Of a stretch of DNA of 6,727 bases, positions 1 through 5,948 are shown in pieces. The notes under the pieces were generated by a model that saw only the letters and a program-made list of their open reading frames with translations, made no database searches and was not told the DNA's origin. The position numbers were made by a program, and so were the translations under genes. Source of the stretch: Gemmobacter sp. (lineage in GTDB: Bacteria > Pseudomonadota > Alphaproteobacteria > Rhodobacterales > Rhodobacteraceae); assembly GCA_030656535.1 (NCBI GenBank), contig JAUSPL010000640.1, positions 1 to 6,727 on the forward strand, given 5' to 3'. Position 1 is the first letter of the stretch; each line of letters begins with the position of its first letter.

Positions 1-69
1 CAGATCCGCATCGCACTGATGAACCGCTTCTCGGCCCTAGGCACGGCCAAGATCGCTCGCGTGGCCTGA
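1..69 (+). CDS. IS transposase, C-terminal end only (probably IS5 family)
   Basis: The frame is open from the first base and stops at TGA 67-69, giving 22 residues that end in NRFSALGTAKIARVA. This resembles the C-terminal tail (NRF.ALGTP/A..VRVA) that I know from IS5-family transposases of Rhodobacteraceae. It is cut by the window edge, so the DDE catalytic residues cannot be seen. A short stretch and a GCAACAACGCC-type sequence follow about 40 bases later, as expected for the right end of such an element. The family assignment rests on a short tail and is moderate; that this is a transposase end is supported by the decayed genes beside it. Confidence 0.6.
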   Translation, partial: QIRIALMNRFSALGTAKIARVA

Positions 70-125
70 TGATGACGGGGAAAGGGGCTCTCAGGCCTCA
101 GGTGTGAGCTATGCAACAACGCCCC
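1..125 (+). mobile_element. Right end of an insertion sequence
   Basis: This comprises the transposase tail plus a short 3' non-coding stretch ending in a likely terminal inverted repeat at about 109-125. Read inward, the repeat is GGGGCGTTGTTGCATAG, similar in style to IS903/IS5-type ends (GGCTTTGTTGCA...). The element stops where recognisable remains of a TRAP substrate-binding protein gene begin, at about 126, so it appears to have truncated that gene. The left end and any target duplication lie outside the window, so the exact boundary is inferred. Confidence 0.5.
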
Positions 126-474
126 TCAGCCTCAATCGAACGGGTGCGGAAGGTCACTGCAACGGCCGGTGCCCTGGCTGACCAGCAGCGTCATGTCCAA
201 GACCATGTTCATCTTGGAATACTCCGCCCGGAAATACGGGGTCAGAACATAGCCGGCATCGGTGATCCCATCCCGAATGCCTGCCGACTCTTCGGTAAAG
301 CTGAGAAGCAACATCAAAACATCCCGGCCTTGATGTAGCTGTTGGTTGCCAGCCAGTCAGCAACCAACTTTTTGGCAACAGGGGGTGCGCAGATTCAAGA
401 AAGCCCGAGCTCAGTCTGATCTTGTGCCAGCGATCGCGTCGCCGCAGCAACGATCAAGGCAAGAGCCAATTCAT
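126..474 (-). pseudogene. TRAP transporter substrate-binding protein (DctP family), truncated and frame-broken
   Basis: Read on the minus strand, the region begins with a signal-peptide-like stretch (ELALALIVAAATRSLAQDQT, about 472-413). The same frame then meets a TGA, continues as VAKKLVADWLATNSYIKAGMF, and meets another TGA at 316-314. A shifted frame (about 317-132) then gives EESAGIRDGITDAGYVLTPY and NMVLDMTLLVSQG. The IRDGI.DAGYV..PYF block is typical of the N-terminal lobe of TRAP periplasmic binding proteins, which capture carboxylates for uptake. Only the first third or so of a usual 330 to 360 residue protein remains, because an insertion sequence follows at 125. Stops and frame shifts mean no functional product. 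The likely original partners are the AtuA-type genes and the GntR regulator nearby. Confidence 0.65.
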
Positions 475-963
475 GGCTTGGTGTTCGCTTCTTGTCCGTC
501 TCTCTCCCACGAAGGTCACTTTATCAACAGTTGACCCGCATGCGGCTCTGTTTGGTCTGGCCAACTGCAAGAGGTTCAGCTTGTTTATCTGCGCCTGCCG
601 ATTTTTTCTGGCTTTGTTCTTACGTCGGCGAGCTTATTGGGCGAATGCTTGGCAAATTCGCGCACCTGTGTCTGGCGCGCACATGTGCGGGGCTGTCGTC
701 ACACCCAGGAAACTGCGCACGGACATATGGAGCCCATCGCGCAGCCCAAGCATGACGCGTGCAATGCCGCCAAACAGTTTGCGGGGCATTCGTTACGCCG
801 TATGGGGAACCTATTGGGGCGTCAGCTGCCGAAGCCCATCATTTGCCGTCGCAAGCGGGTCCGACCAGTGTGCGGCTTGCAAATCGGGCTGTCTCGTCCC
901 AAGCTTGAAGCAGCGGTTTCACCACAGGACATTCTGTTTCACATTCCCATGCAGGCCTGAAAC
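475..963. other. Intergenic stretch between divergent remnants, no gene recognised
   Basis: About 490 bases lie between the starts of the minus-strand binding-protein remnant and the plus-strand GntR remnant. Several open frames cross it on both strands, but none has a convincing ribosome site or a protein I recognise. Expected contents are the divergent promoters of the two flanking genes, and perhaps further decayed coding sequence. A perfect 12-base palindrome, CGCACATGTGCG, lies at 678-689 and could be a regulator site, but nothing else supports that. Confidence 0.4.
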
Positions 964-1640
964 ATGCGCGCTCACGGGGTATGGAAGGATGTTTCGCAAA
1001 AGCTTCAGGCCGATATCTATTCTGGCCGTCTGCGGCCCTGTGAACATCTGACCGAAGATGACGTCATCGAACGCACGGGTGCGTCCCGGCATGCGGTTCG
1101 CAAGGCATTCGACGATCTGGTCAGTCTGGATTGGCAAACCAGACGCCCAATCACGCCACACGGGTGCAGGGATATTCCAGCCAGGAAGTTCGTGATCTGT
1201 ACGCGGTGCGCGAGGTTCTGGAGCAGTCGGCGGCGGCCCGGATTCCGCTGCCAGCCCCACCCGATCTTATCGACGCGCTTGTCAGGATTGAAGCCGACCA
1301 CAAGGCCAGCCACCAGACCGAGGGTCTTGACGGGGTGTTCGATGCAAACATCCGGTTTCACGGCACCCTGTTTCAGGCCTGCGGCAACGCCGCACGGTGC
1401 GACGCCATCTCGGCCTATGCCCGCCAAACACTGCCCATCCGGATGCGGTTCATTGCGCATCGGGGGTTTGTTGCCGACCCTGGCCAAGACCACGACCAGA
1501 TGATCCGATTGCTTGGCGGCACCAATTCGGCAGCCTTGGCCGACCTGTGCTATCAGCATTTGCAGCCGTCAAAGGAATTCTATCTGTCAACGGTCATGCG
1601 ATCGTCAGCACCCACAGTTGGCCGTCACTGTTCCACGACG
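964..1640 (+). pseudogene. GntR-family transcriptional regulator with FCD domain, one frameshift
   Basis: The first frame from ATG 964 encodes a GntR winged-helix domain: SQKLQADIYSGRLRPCEHLT, then ERTGASRHAVRKAFDDLVSL. The frame is lost at about 1125-1131, and the protein continues in the +3 frame as LANQTPNHATRVQGYSSQEV. There follows an FCD ligand domain: DLYAVREVLE, FDANIRFHGTLFQACGN, DHDQMIRLL and a final H in CYQHLQPSKEFYL. The Asp and His residues expected for FCD metal or ligand binding are visible. A single lost base in the wing segment would explain the break. The second frame has no stop until 1809-1811, inside the opposite-strand gene, so the natural end is also unclear; 1640 is an estimate. 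Such regulators commonly control TRAP and AtuA-type catabolic operons, which fits both neighbours. Confidence 0.75.
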
Positions 1641-1954
1641 ATTTCAACATCAATCGACAGGATGAGAAAGCTGAACGATTTTCCGTCCGCGTCCAGATTG
1701 AGCGACTGTCTGACCCCGCCTTCCAGCGCATCCTGCATCACGAAATTCAGACAGCCAAGGGCGTCAAGTTCAAACCGTTCGACCTTGCCCTTTGCAAGAC
1801 CGACCATATGAGCCTTGACCCGCTCGGCGGTCACTTGGGCCTTGATCGCCGGATAGTCGCGGGGGGAATAGGCCCAAACCGCAACGTTCGAGACATTTCC
1901 CGTGTCTGCGGCCCGCGCCGACGCGATCTCGCGCAACGGTACGATCCGTTTCAT
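1625..1954 (-). CDS. AtuA C-terminal-domain protein (stand-alone small subunit)
   Basis: This 109-residue protein starts MKRIVPLREIASARAADTGN and continues with NVAVWAYSPRDYP, VTAERVKAHMVGLAKGKVER and LDALGCLNFVMQDALEGG. It matches the pattern of the AtuA C-terminal domain (PLR.IA.ARSGDKG......I....P..Y......LT.E.V..........V.R.ELP.L.ALNFV....L.GG), which in many Proteobacteria is a separate small gene after an AtuA-family (DUF1446) gene. I chose the ATG at 1954 because it forms an ATGA overlap with the stop of the upstream AtuA gene; the longer frame to 2074 reads only antisense AtuA sequence. Acyclic terpene and acyl-CoA breakdown is the known context for AtuA; the substrate here is unknown. 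The gene looks intact, although its partner is broken. It converges with the GntR remnant. Confidence 0.75.
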   Translation of the reverse strand: MKRIVPLREIASARAADTGNVSNVAVWAYSPRDYPAIKAQVTAERVKAHMVGLAKGKVERFELDALGCLNFVMQDALEGGVRQSLNLDADGKSFSFLILSIDVEIVVEQ

Positions 1955-2601
1955 GATTGAAGATACCTTACCCACAGTTTGACCAGACCGCGGTCGATGA
2001 ACGTGGGTTGCGATATGACACGGGGGGTGATCCGGCCGCGACAGCCCCCAGCGCCTGCGGGTCCGCCCAGCCACAGCGCCTGCACCTCTTCCAGCAACCG
2101 ATCTGCCCAGGCTTTTTCATCGGTCCGCATCGCGACGCGCAACCGGGCATCGTCGGATCCGATTGCGGGCAGCCCCGCCGATGCATGCAAAGAACTGATC
2201 CTGATCAGATCGAAACGGATCGGGCCGTTGAAATCGGGCCGTTGAACCCGCCCCGCGCGACGATCCGTGATCGGATGATGTCGCCCGCCAGCGTCGCCCG
2301 TTCGCGGGCGTCCGGCCCGGCGTATCCGATTTCGGCCTCGGCCAGAAGCCGCCATCGAATCTGACCTGCACCTTCAACCTGTCGGGACGCGGCGTCCTGT
2401 GGCCCCGGATGACCGTGCTGCCAGCCGTTCGCAATAACCGGACGAATTGCCTGATCGCGACGCCTGCACCCCTTGGGTCAAGGTGCGCTCTGCCAATGCT
2501 TCGAAGCACAGATACGAGACGTTGCCGTGTTCAGCCAGCGCCTGTGCCGGGCCCACAAGTTCCGGGGCGCCCCCGGAACCGCAGCCAATGGAAATGGTCA
2601 T
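1951..2601 (-). pseudogene. AtuA-family (DUF1446) protein gene, internally deleted and frameshifted
   Basis: The start is clear: ATG 2601 with GGAGAA eight bases upstream, giving MTISIGCGSG and then YLCFEALAERTLT, the typical AtuA N-terminus. Similarity ends near 2475. The C-terminal part resumes in another frame as RPDRLKVQVRFDGGF (2389-2345), shifts near 2342 to AEAEIGYAGPDARERATLAG, and shifts again at 2219-2246 to FDLIRISSLHAS, VAMRTDEKAWADRL and EVQALWLGGPAGAGG, ending LQS with a stop overlapping the next gene. A normal stand-alone AtuA is over 400 residues; about 216 codons remain here, so most of the middle is gone. The last frame break is caused by an exact 14-bp tandem duplication. 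The gene is non-functional. It formed an operon with the small C-terminal-domain gene. Confidence 0.75.
2219..2246. repeat. Exact 14-bp tandem duplication inside the AtuA pseudogene
   Basis: The 14-base unit ATCGGGCCGTTGAA (plus strand) occurs twice with no gap. On the coding strand, removing one copy gives GGG TTC AAC GGC CCG ATC CGT TTC GAT, joining the upstream AEAEIGY...IVARGG frame to the downstream FDLIRISSLHA frame. Since 14 is not a multiple of three, the duplication itself accounts for this frame break. Confidence 0.9.
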
Positions 2602-2731
2602 GGCGTTGATTCTCCGATATCCCCAACGCGGTGGATGATTCTCGATAATCCGTCACTCTAGAGTACCCTGCCTGTGCAAGGCTTGGACGCGCTGCGTGAT
2701 CCATTGCAGGCCGGGCGTTGCCACCAATCCG
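2602..2731 (-). promoter_or_regulatory. Upstream region of the AtuA operon with a 10-bp palindrome (possible operator)
   Basis: This gene-free stretch lies just upstream of the AtuA start. It contains a perfect palindrome ACTCTAGAGT at 2655-2664, about 54 bases before the ATG, where an operator would be expected. The nearby GntR/FCD regulator is the obvious candidate to bind, but that link is inferred. No convincing -35/-10 pair was found. Confidence 0.3.
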
Positions 2732-2766
2732 TCCGATGGCCGGTTTTTCCCAAACCGGCCATCGGA
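2732..2766 (-). terminator. Long perfect hairpin after the membrane-protein operon
   Basis: A 15-bp perfect stem, 2732-2746 against 2752-2766 (TCCGATGGCCGGTTT and its complement), encloses a 5-base loop. It begins seven bases after the stop codon of the last gene of the leftward operon, the position of a transcription end. No clear run of T follows the stem in that direction, so it may instead act as an mRNA 3'-end stabiliser or a weak terminator. Confidence 0.55.
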
Positions 2767-2773
2767 TATGCGT

Positions 2774-3547
2774 TCAGGCGCGCTCTTCAGCCAACAGGCG
2801 GCGCGCCTCGGCCAATAGTCGGGCGCGGGGGGCGGCCAATGTACGGCGCTCGACCCCGGTTGAGGGCAAGACTGCGGCGGCAGCTGCGCCCAATCCAAGC
2901 GCGGCCAGCAGCGCAAGGAACGGGCTTTTGGTGACAAATGCCGTACTGCGGGCGGAAACCGATTCGCCTGCGGTGAAGGCGGATTCACGGGCGGCGGCAA
3001 TGCGTTCTTGTGCCGCCTCCGTCAGATCCGAAAGCCCGTGCCGGAAGACCCGAGCAAGATCTGCCGCATAGTTGGCCGCAAGGTCGGCGCGATGCCTTGC
3101 GATGTCGGCCATGGGTGCAACGGCAGCCTTGGCCGCAGCGTCCAGCGTCCTGCGCGCTGCAGCAAGCTGTGCGCGCAGGCCCTCGGCCTCGGCCATCCAG
3201 ACATCCGCGCTTTCGGCCTCTGAAAGAACCGGACCACCGTCATCGGCCCAGCGGGCGACTGCCTCGCGCGTAGTCCCGGCGATGGGCGACGGCGCGGCCT
3301 TGGTGTTGGTTGTCCGCAGGGCGGTATAGGCCAATGTCGCCAGTCCGGCCAAAATCACGCCCGTCGCCACAGGGTTTGCCCGGCACACACTGGCTGTCTT
3401 GCGCGCGGCTTGGGTCAGTGCATCAACGGGAACGGCGGTTTGGTCGACAATTCGCTGCTTGAGCGTGTCGATCGCGGCCGCAAGTGCGGCCCGGTCTTGA
3501 TCAGAGCGGTGCAGTGCCGCTGCAGTATCCTGAGAATGGTCAAGCAT
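2774..3547 (-). CDS. Membrane-associated protein with DUF3618-like N-terminus
   Basis: The 257-residue product is rich in Ala and Arg. Residues 14 to 35 (RSDQDRAALAAAIDTLKQRI) resemble the R..RAELA..VDALA.R pattern of DUF3618 proteins. A membrane segment follows at about 60-77 (PVATGVILAGLATLAYTAL), then a long, probably helical region with many Ala-rich heptad-like stretches (about 110-200), and a second hydrophobic segment at 208-228 before a basic tail. The ATG at 3547 overlaps the end of the upstream gene by 8 bases and has GGGAAG ahead of it. It is the last gene of a three-gene operon of membrane-linked proteins, in the place where yqjK or DUF3618 genes are usually found. A role in envelope stress is inferred; no enzyme motif is visible. 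Confidence 0.7.
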   Translation of the reverse strand: MLDHSQDTAAALHRSDQDRAALAAAIDTLKQRIVDQTAVPVDALTQAARKTASVCRANPVATGVILAGLATLAYTALRTTNTKAAPSPIAGTTREAVARWADDGGPVLSEAESADVWMAEAEGLRAQLAAARRTLDAAAKAAVAPMADIARHRADLAANYAADLARVFRHGLSDLTEAAQERIAAARESAFTAGESVSARSTAFVTKSPFLALLAALGLGAAAAAVLPSTGVERRTLAAPRARLLAEARRLLAEERA

Positions 3548-3968
3548 CAGGCTTCCCTTTCGAAAAAATCGTTTGTGACAAACTGCTTAGCCGGACCAGA
3601 TATCGCCCGGGAGTTTGCGCAACATAGGTGAACAGCCGCTGCGCCAGAACCAGCAAGATTGCAGCGACCACAACGAGCGCAGCAAAGATCACCAATGCTG
3701 CGAGCCAAGGCGAAAGTCCGAGAGCAATCAGGCCAAGCAATATTGCAGCCAAGCCGACGCCGATGGCGAAGAAAGCGAACGCAGCAGCGACCGCCCCCAG
3801 GATGATTCCGCGAACCGCGCGCCGTCGGGCCTCGGCCAGTTCGGCTTTGATCACCGCAGCCTCGGAGTCCGCGACTTGTAGGGCGGCGGCCAGAACCTCG
3901 GCCGCCAGATCCAGTGTCGAAAGTGGTGGCGAGCCGTCAGGTGTCACGCTTTTTCTCGTCCGTGTCAT
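3540..3968 (-). CDS. Phage-holin-family / YqjE-like inner membrane protein
   Basis: The 142-residue protein has an N-terminal helix (LDLAAEVLAAALQVADSEAA, then VIKAELAEARRRAVRG), two closely spaced long hydrophobic segments (about 52-83 and 87-109), and a short polar tail. This layout is that of the 'phage holin family' (DUF1469, YqjE), chromosomal proteins that are not true phage holins and occur beside DUF883/YqjD proteins. The ATG at 3968 is preferred over the TTG just before it. The start lies 32 bases inside the preceding gene with no strong ribosome site, suggesting translational coupling. The function of the family is poorly known; anchoring or supporting the envelope under stress is inferred from the context. 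Confidence 0.8.
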   Translation of the reverse strand: MTRTRKSVTPDGSPPLSTLDLAAEVLAAALQVADSEAAVIKAELAEARRRAVRGIILGAVAAAFAFFAIGVGLAAILLGLIALGLSPWLAALVIFAALVVVAAILLVLAQRLFTYVAQTPGRYLVRLSSLSQTIFSKGKPDA

Positions 3969-4554
3969 CAAGATCGTCCGACGTGGGCGAGGCTTTGAGC
4001 ATGCGCATCAAGGCAAAGCCGGCGACGGTCGCGACGGCGACGGTTGCCGCAGGATGCCGCCGAACCAGCCCGCGGGTATCCGTCACCAACGATGACAGCG
4101 TGGCACCGTCAACGCGCTTTGCGGCGCCGGTCAGGCCAGTGGCCGCGAGGGTCAGGATTTGCGTCAAGATGGTCCCGGGCGCGATCTCATCCGCAGCTTG
4201 GCGCAAGCCGTCTGACAACCGCTGACCTGCGTCGGCGGCAGCACTGCTGGCCTTGGCGACTCGTTCATCCGCTGCGTCGCGCATCGTTTCGGCACCGTGA
4301 AGTGCGTGGTCTTTGACATCTTCGGCCATGGCCGAAAGTCTGTCGCGCGCCGAACCCACGGCGTCGCTGGCCCGGTGCCTGGCCTCATCGGCGGCTTCCG
4401 CGACCTTTTCACGCGCCGAGTCTACAGCGTCGGTGGCCCGGTGTTTGGCCTCATCTGCAACGGCGACAGTCGCGTCGCGCACGGCCTGCGTTGCGGCCGC
4501 AATTTTTTCCTGGGCCTCGTTGACATTCTGGCTGGTGGACTTTGTCACGCTCAT
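3937..4554 (-). CDS. DUF883/LEA-like helical protein with C-terminal membrane anchor
   Basis: The 205-residue product starts at ATG 4554, with AAAGGAG eight bases upstream; a longer frame to 4620 lacks such a site. Residues 10-125 are Ala-, Asp- and Arg-rich with an 11-residue-like periodicity typical of amphipathic LEA or DUF883 (YqjD/ElaB) helices. They contain two near-identical 22-residue units (VADEAKHRATDAVDSAREKV at 32-51 and AADEARHRASDAVGSARDRL at 54-73). A hydrophobic segment (168-186, HPAATVAVATVAGFALMRML) near the end should anchor it in the inner membrane, followed by an acidic and basic tail. YqjD and ElaB bind ribosomes at the membrane in stationary-phase E. coli, but that role is not shown for this protein. 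It is the first gene of the operon and has an EcfG-type promoter. Confidence 0.75.
   Translation of the reverse strand: MSVTKSTSQNVNEAQEKIAAATQAVRDATVAVADEAKHRATDAVDSAREKVAEAADEARHRASDAVGSARDRLSAMAEDVKDHALHGAETMRDAADERVAKASSAAADAGQRLSDGLRQAADEIAPGTILTQILTLAATGLTGAAKRVDGATLSSLVTDTRGLVRRHPAATVAVATVAGFALMRMLKASPTSDDLDDTDEKKRDT
4330..4461 (-). repeat. Two tandem 66-bp coding repeats in the LEA-like gene
   Basis: Codons 32-53 (4461-4396) and 54-75 (4395-4330) encode two 22-residue units that differ at only a few positions (EAKHRATDAVDSAREK against EARHRASDAVGSARDR). The unit is twice 11 residues, the LEA-type helical period, and arose by in-frame duplication. Confidence 0.75.
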
Positions 4555-4664
4555 CGGAATCTCCTTTTGGAAAGCCGGGGACAGGGGCACCGATGCGGCA
4601 CCAGAATCTGACTGCGGCAAGAATCAACTATAGGTCTGGCGAAAGACGCGCGCCTTGATCTAAC

Positions 4665-4689
4665 AACGCTCCGTGCAAATTTCGGTTCC
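4665..4689 (-). promoter_or_regulatory. EcfG (general stress sigma factor) promoter of the LEA/holin/DUF3618 operon
   Basis: On the minus strand the sequence reads GGAAC (4689-4685), 16 bases, CGTT (4668-4665). This is an exact match to the known alphaproteobacterial EcfG/SigT/RpoE2 promoter consensus GGAAC-N16/17-CGTT. Transcription would start near 4655, leaving a leader of about 100 bases to the ATG at 4554. The site lies just after the stop of the Crp/Fnr gene on the same strand, so the three downstream genes could be switched on without that gene. A second exact match and a phyR gene in the window strengthen the call. Confidence 0.75.
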
Positions 4690-4695
4690 CATTTG

Positions 4696-5430
4696 CTACA
4701 TTATTGGCCGCTGTTCTTCTTTTTCCATCGGGATGCCCGCAAGTGCCGACAGGGCCGCCAGATTGTGCAACTGCAACCAACCGTTGGACCATGTCGCGAG
4801 CCCGGCGCGGCGCAGTGCGGCGACGACCCGGTTGGTGTGTACCAAGGACATCCCAAGTGCATCGGCCAGATCATGCTGACGAAACGGCAGCGGGACACCG
4901 TCATTTTTCGCCAGGCCGACCGCAGACAGGCGCCGCCAGATGCGCACATAGGCCCAGGCCATCCGCTCGGTCGCATCGCGTTGGCCCAGCGTGACGATTG
5001 TTTCGCCCAGGAAATGTTCCTCGACGGCCGCGATCCAGGTCAGATCATAGGCCCGGGCGGGCTGGTTCTGGAATAGTTCCCAGACCCGGTCGCGGGAAAA
5101 GGCGCACAGTGTCATCGGGGTGATGGCGTTCACGGTGTGCCGCATTTCGCCCATGATCCCGGCTTGAAGTCCCAGGAAGTCACCCGGAAAAGCAAAGTTG
5201 ATGACCTGTCGTCGGCCGTCTTCCAACATCACAGAGCGCGTGCCCAAGCCGGACAATACTGTATATAACGTCGCTGATCGCTCGCCCTGCGAAAGAATGG
5301 TCGCGCCACGAGGCACAGTGACTTCGCCCGTTTTGAAGTGGCGCATGAACTCCAGTTCTTCGGGCGTGAACGGCAAGAACAGCTTCATCTTGCGCAAAGG
5401 GCAATCGGCACAATCCGTCGTGATGCTCAT
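4696..5430 (-). CDS. Crp/Fnr-family transcriptional regulator
   Basis: The 244-residue length and layout are typical. Residues 1-120 form a cyclic-nucleotide-binding-like sensor fold (TILSQGERSATLYTVLSG, then QVINFAFPGDFLGLQAG), followed by a dimer helix and a C-terminal HTH_Crp domain (184-210: FRQHDLADALGMSLVHTNRV). The N-terminus has DCADC (Cys7, Cys10), and MTLCAF supplies Cys109 at the place of E. coli FNR Cys122. The third N-terminal cysteine of classical FNR is absent, so an oxygen-sensing 4Fe-4S cluster of the usual kind is doubtful. The cAMP-contacting Arg/Ser of Crp is also not evident, so the signal is unknown. The start is ATG 5430 with AGAGGAAA ahead. The gene is divergent from the receiver-like gene. 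Confidence 0.85.
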   Translation of the reverse strand: MSITTDCADCPLRKMKLFLPFTPEELEFMRHFKTGEVTVPRGATILSQGERSATLYTVLSGLGTRSVMLEDGRRQVINFAFPGDFLGLQAGIMGEMRHTVNAITPMTLCAFSRDRVWELFQNQPARAYDLTWIAAVEEHFLGETIVTLGQRDATERMAWAYVRIWRRLSAVGLAKNDGVPLPFRQHDLADALGMSLVHTNRVVAALRRAGLATWSNGWLQLHNLAALSALAGIPMEKEEQRPIM

Positions 5431-5525
5431 ATGGTTTCCTCTGAGTAAGCTACATCACATGTTAATGCAGGCTAGCCCGGACGCAGTGCATATAGCGATC
5501 ATGAAACTGGCTGTGAGGGTAAAAA
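5431..5525. promoter_or_regulatory. Divergent promoter region between the Crp/Fnr gene and the receiver-like gene
   Basis: These 95 bases must carry both promoters. An imperfect dyad CATCACATGTTAATG lies at about 5454-5468, close to the Crp/Fnr start, and might be a Crp/Fnr-type autoregulatory site. The match to TTGAT-N4-ATCAA is poor. No EcfG-type motif was found here on either strand. Confidence 0.3.
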
Positions 5526-5948
5526 ATGTCTGATTCGCTCTATCTGGTGGTCGAGCCGATGACGTTGGTGGCCGAAGATCTGGCCGGTGCCTTGGCCGAA
5601 GTTGACCTTGGTGCACGTGTTCTGATCGCGGCGAATGCCGCAGTGGCGTCGACAATTCTGCAAGAGGTTGGCACGCTGTATGCTGCGATTGTTTGCGCGG
5701 ACCCGACGGACTTCGGGCTGACGCCGTTCGGCCAGCTGCTGGCTGAACGTGCGCAGCACATCGTCTTCATGGGGGAAGAAGCAGAAGCCGCCCCAGGCAA
5801 CGACTTGTTGTTGGGGCAGCCGTTCTCAACAGAAACGGTGGCAGATCTCATTGGCGCGTTGCGCGCCAATACCCCACGTAAAATGTGTGGGTTTGACGCT
5901 GCAGGGCCTACTTCATACGTTCAATCACCTGATCGGCGAACAGGTTGA
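5526..5948 (+). CDS. Receiver-like (REC fold) protein lacking phosphorylation residues
   Basis: The 140-residue protein begins SLYLVVEPMTLVAEDLAGAL, matching beta-1/alpha-1 of response-regulator receivers of the L.VEDE.LIA.DL..L type. It goes on through LYAAIVCADPTDFG (beta-3), QHIVFMGEEAE (beta-4) and LLLGQPFSTETVADLIGAL, where receivers have KPF. By this alignment the phosphoacceptor Asp is replaced by Cys57, and the conserved Lys by Gln98. It is therefore probably a pseudo-receiver that binds a partner without phosphorylation. There is no output domain. The last 24 residues lie beyond the fold, and the gene end overlaps the opposite gene by 41 bases. The start has GAGGGT upstream. The nearby phyR makes a stress-response link possible but unproven. 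Confidence 0.65.
   Translation: MSDSLYLVVEPMTLVAEDLAGALAEVDLGARVLIAANAAVASTILQEVGTLYAAIVCADPTDFGLTPFGQLLAERAQHIVFMGEEAEAAPGNDLLLGQPFSTETVADLIGALRANTPRKMCGFDAAGPTSYVQSPDRRTG

Noticed and set aside
678..689. Palindrome CGCACATGTGCG as an operator
   Set aside because: It is a single short site with no second copy and no regulator known to fit it.
637..960. A 107-codon open frame on the plus strand
   Set aside because: No ribosome site, no recognisable family, Cys/His/Arg-rich composition unlike the neighbours; it looks like chance reading of intergenic or decayed DNA.
1955..2074. N-terminal extension of the small AtuA subunit
   Set aside because: It reads out-of-frame AtuA sequence; the ATGA overlap at 1954-1951 gives the better start.
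3540..3968. Prophage region suggested by a holin-family name
   Set aside because: No lysin or phage genes are nearby; YqjE-like proteins are chromosomal and the context is a stress operon.
4653..4668. Possible FNR box near TTGATCTAACAA upstream of the LEA-like operon
   Set aside because: Only one half-site fits TTGAT-N4-ATCAA; the second half does not match, and the EcfG motif overlapping it is exact.
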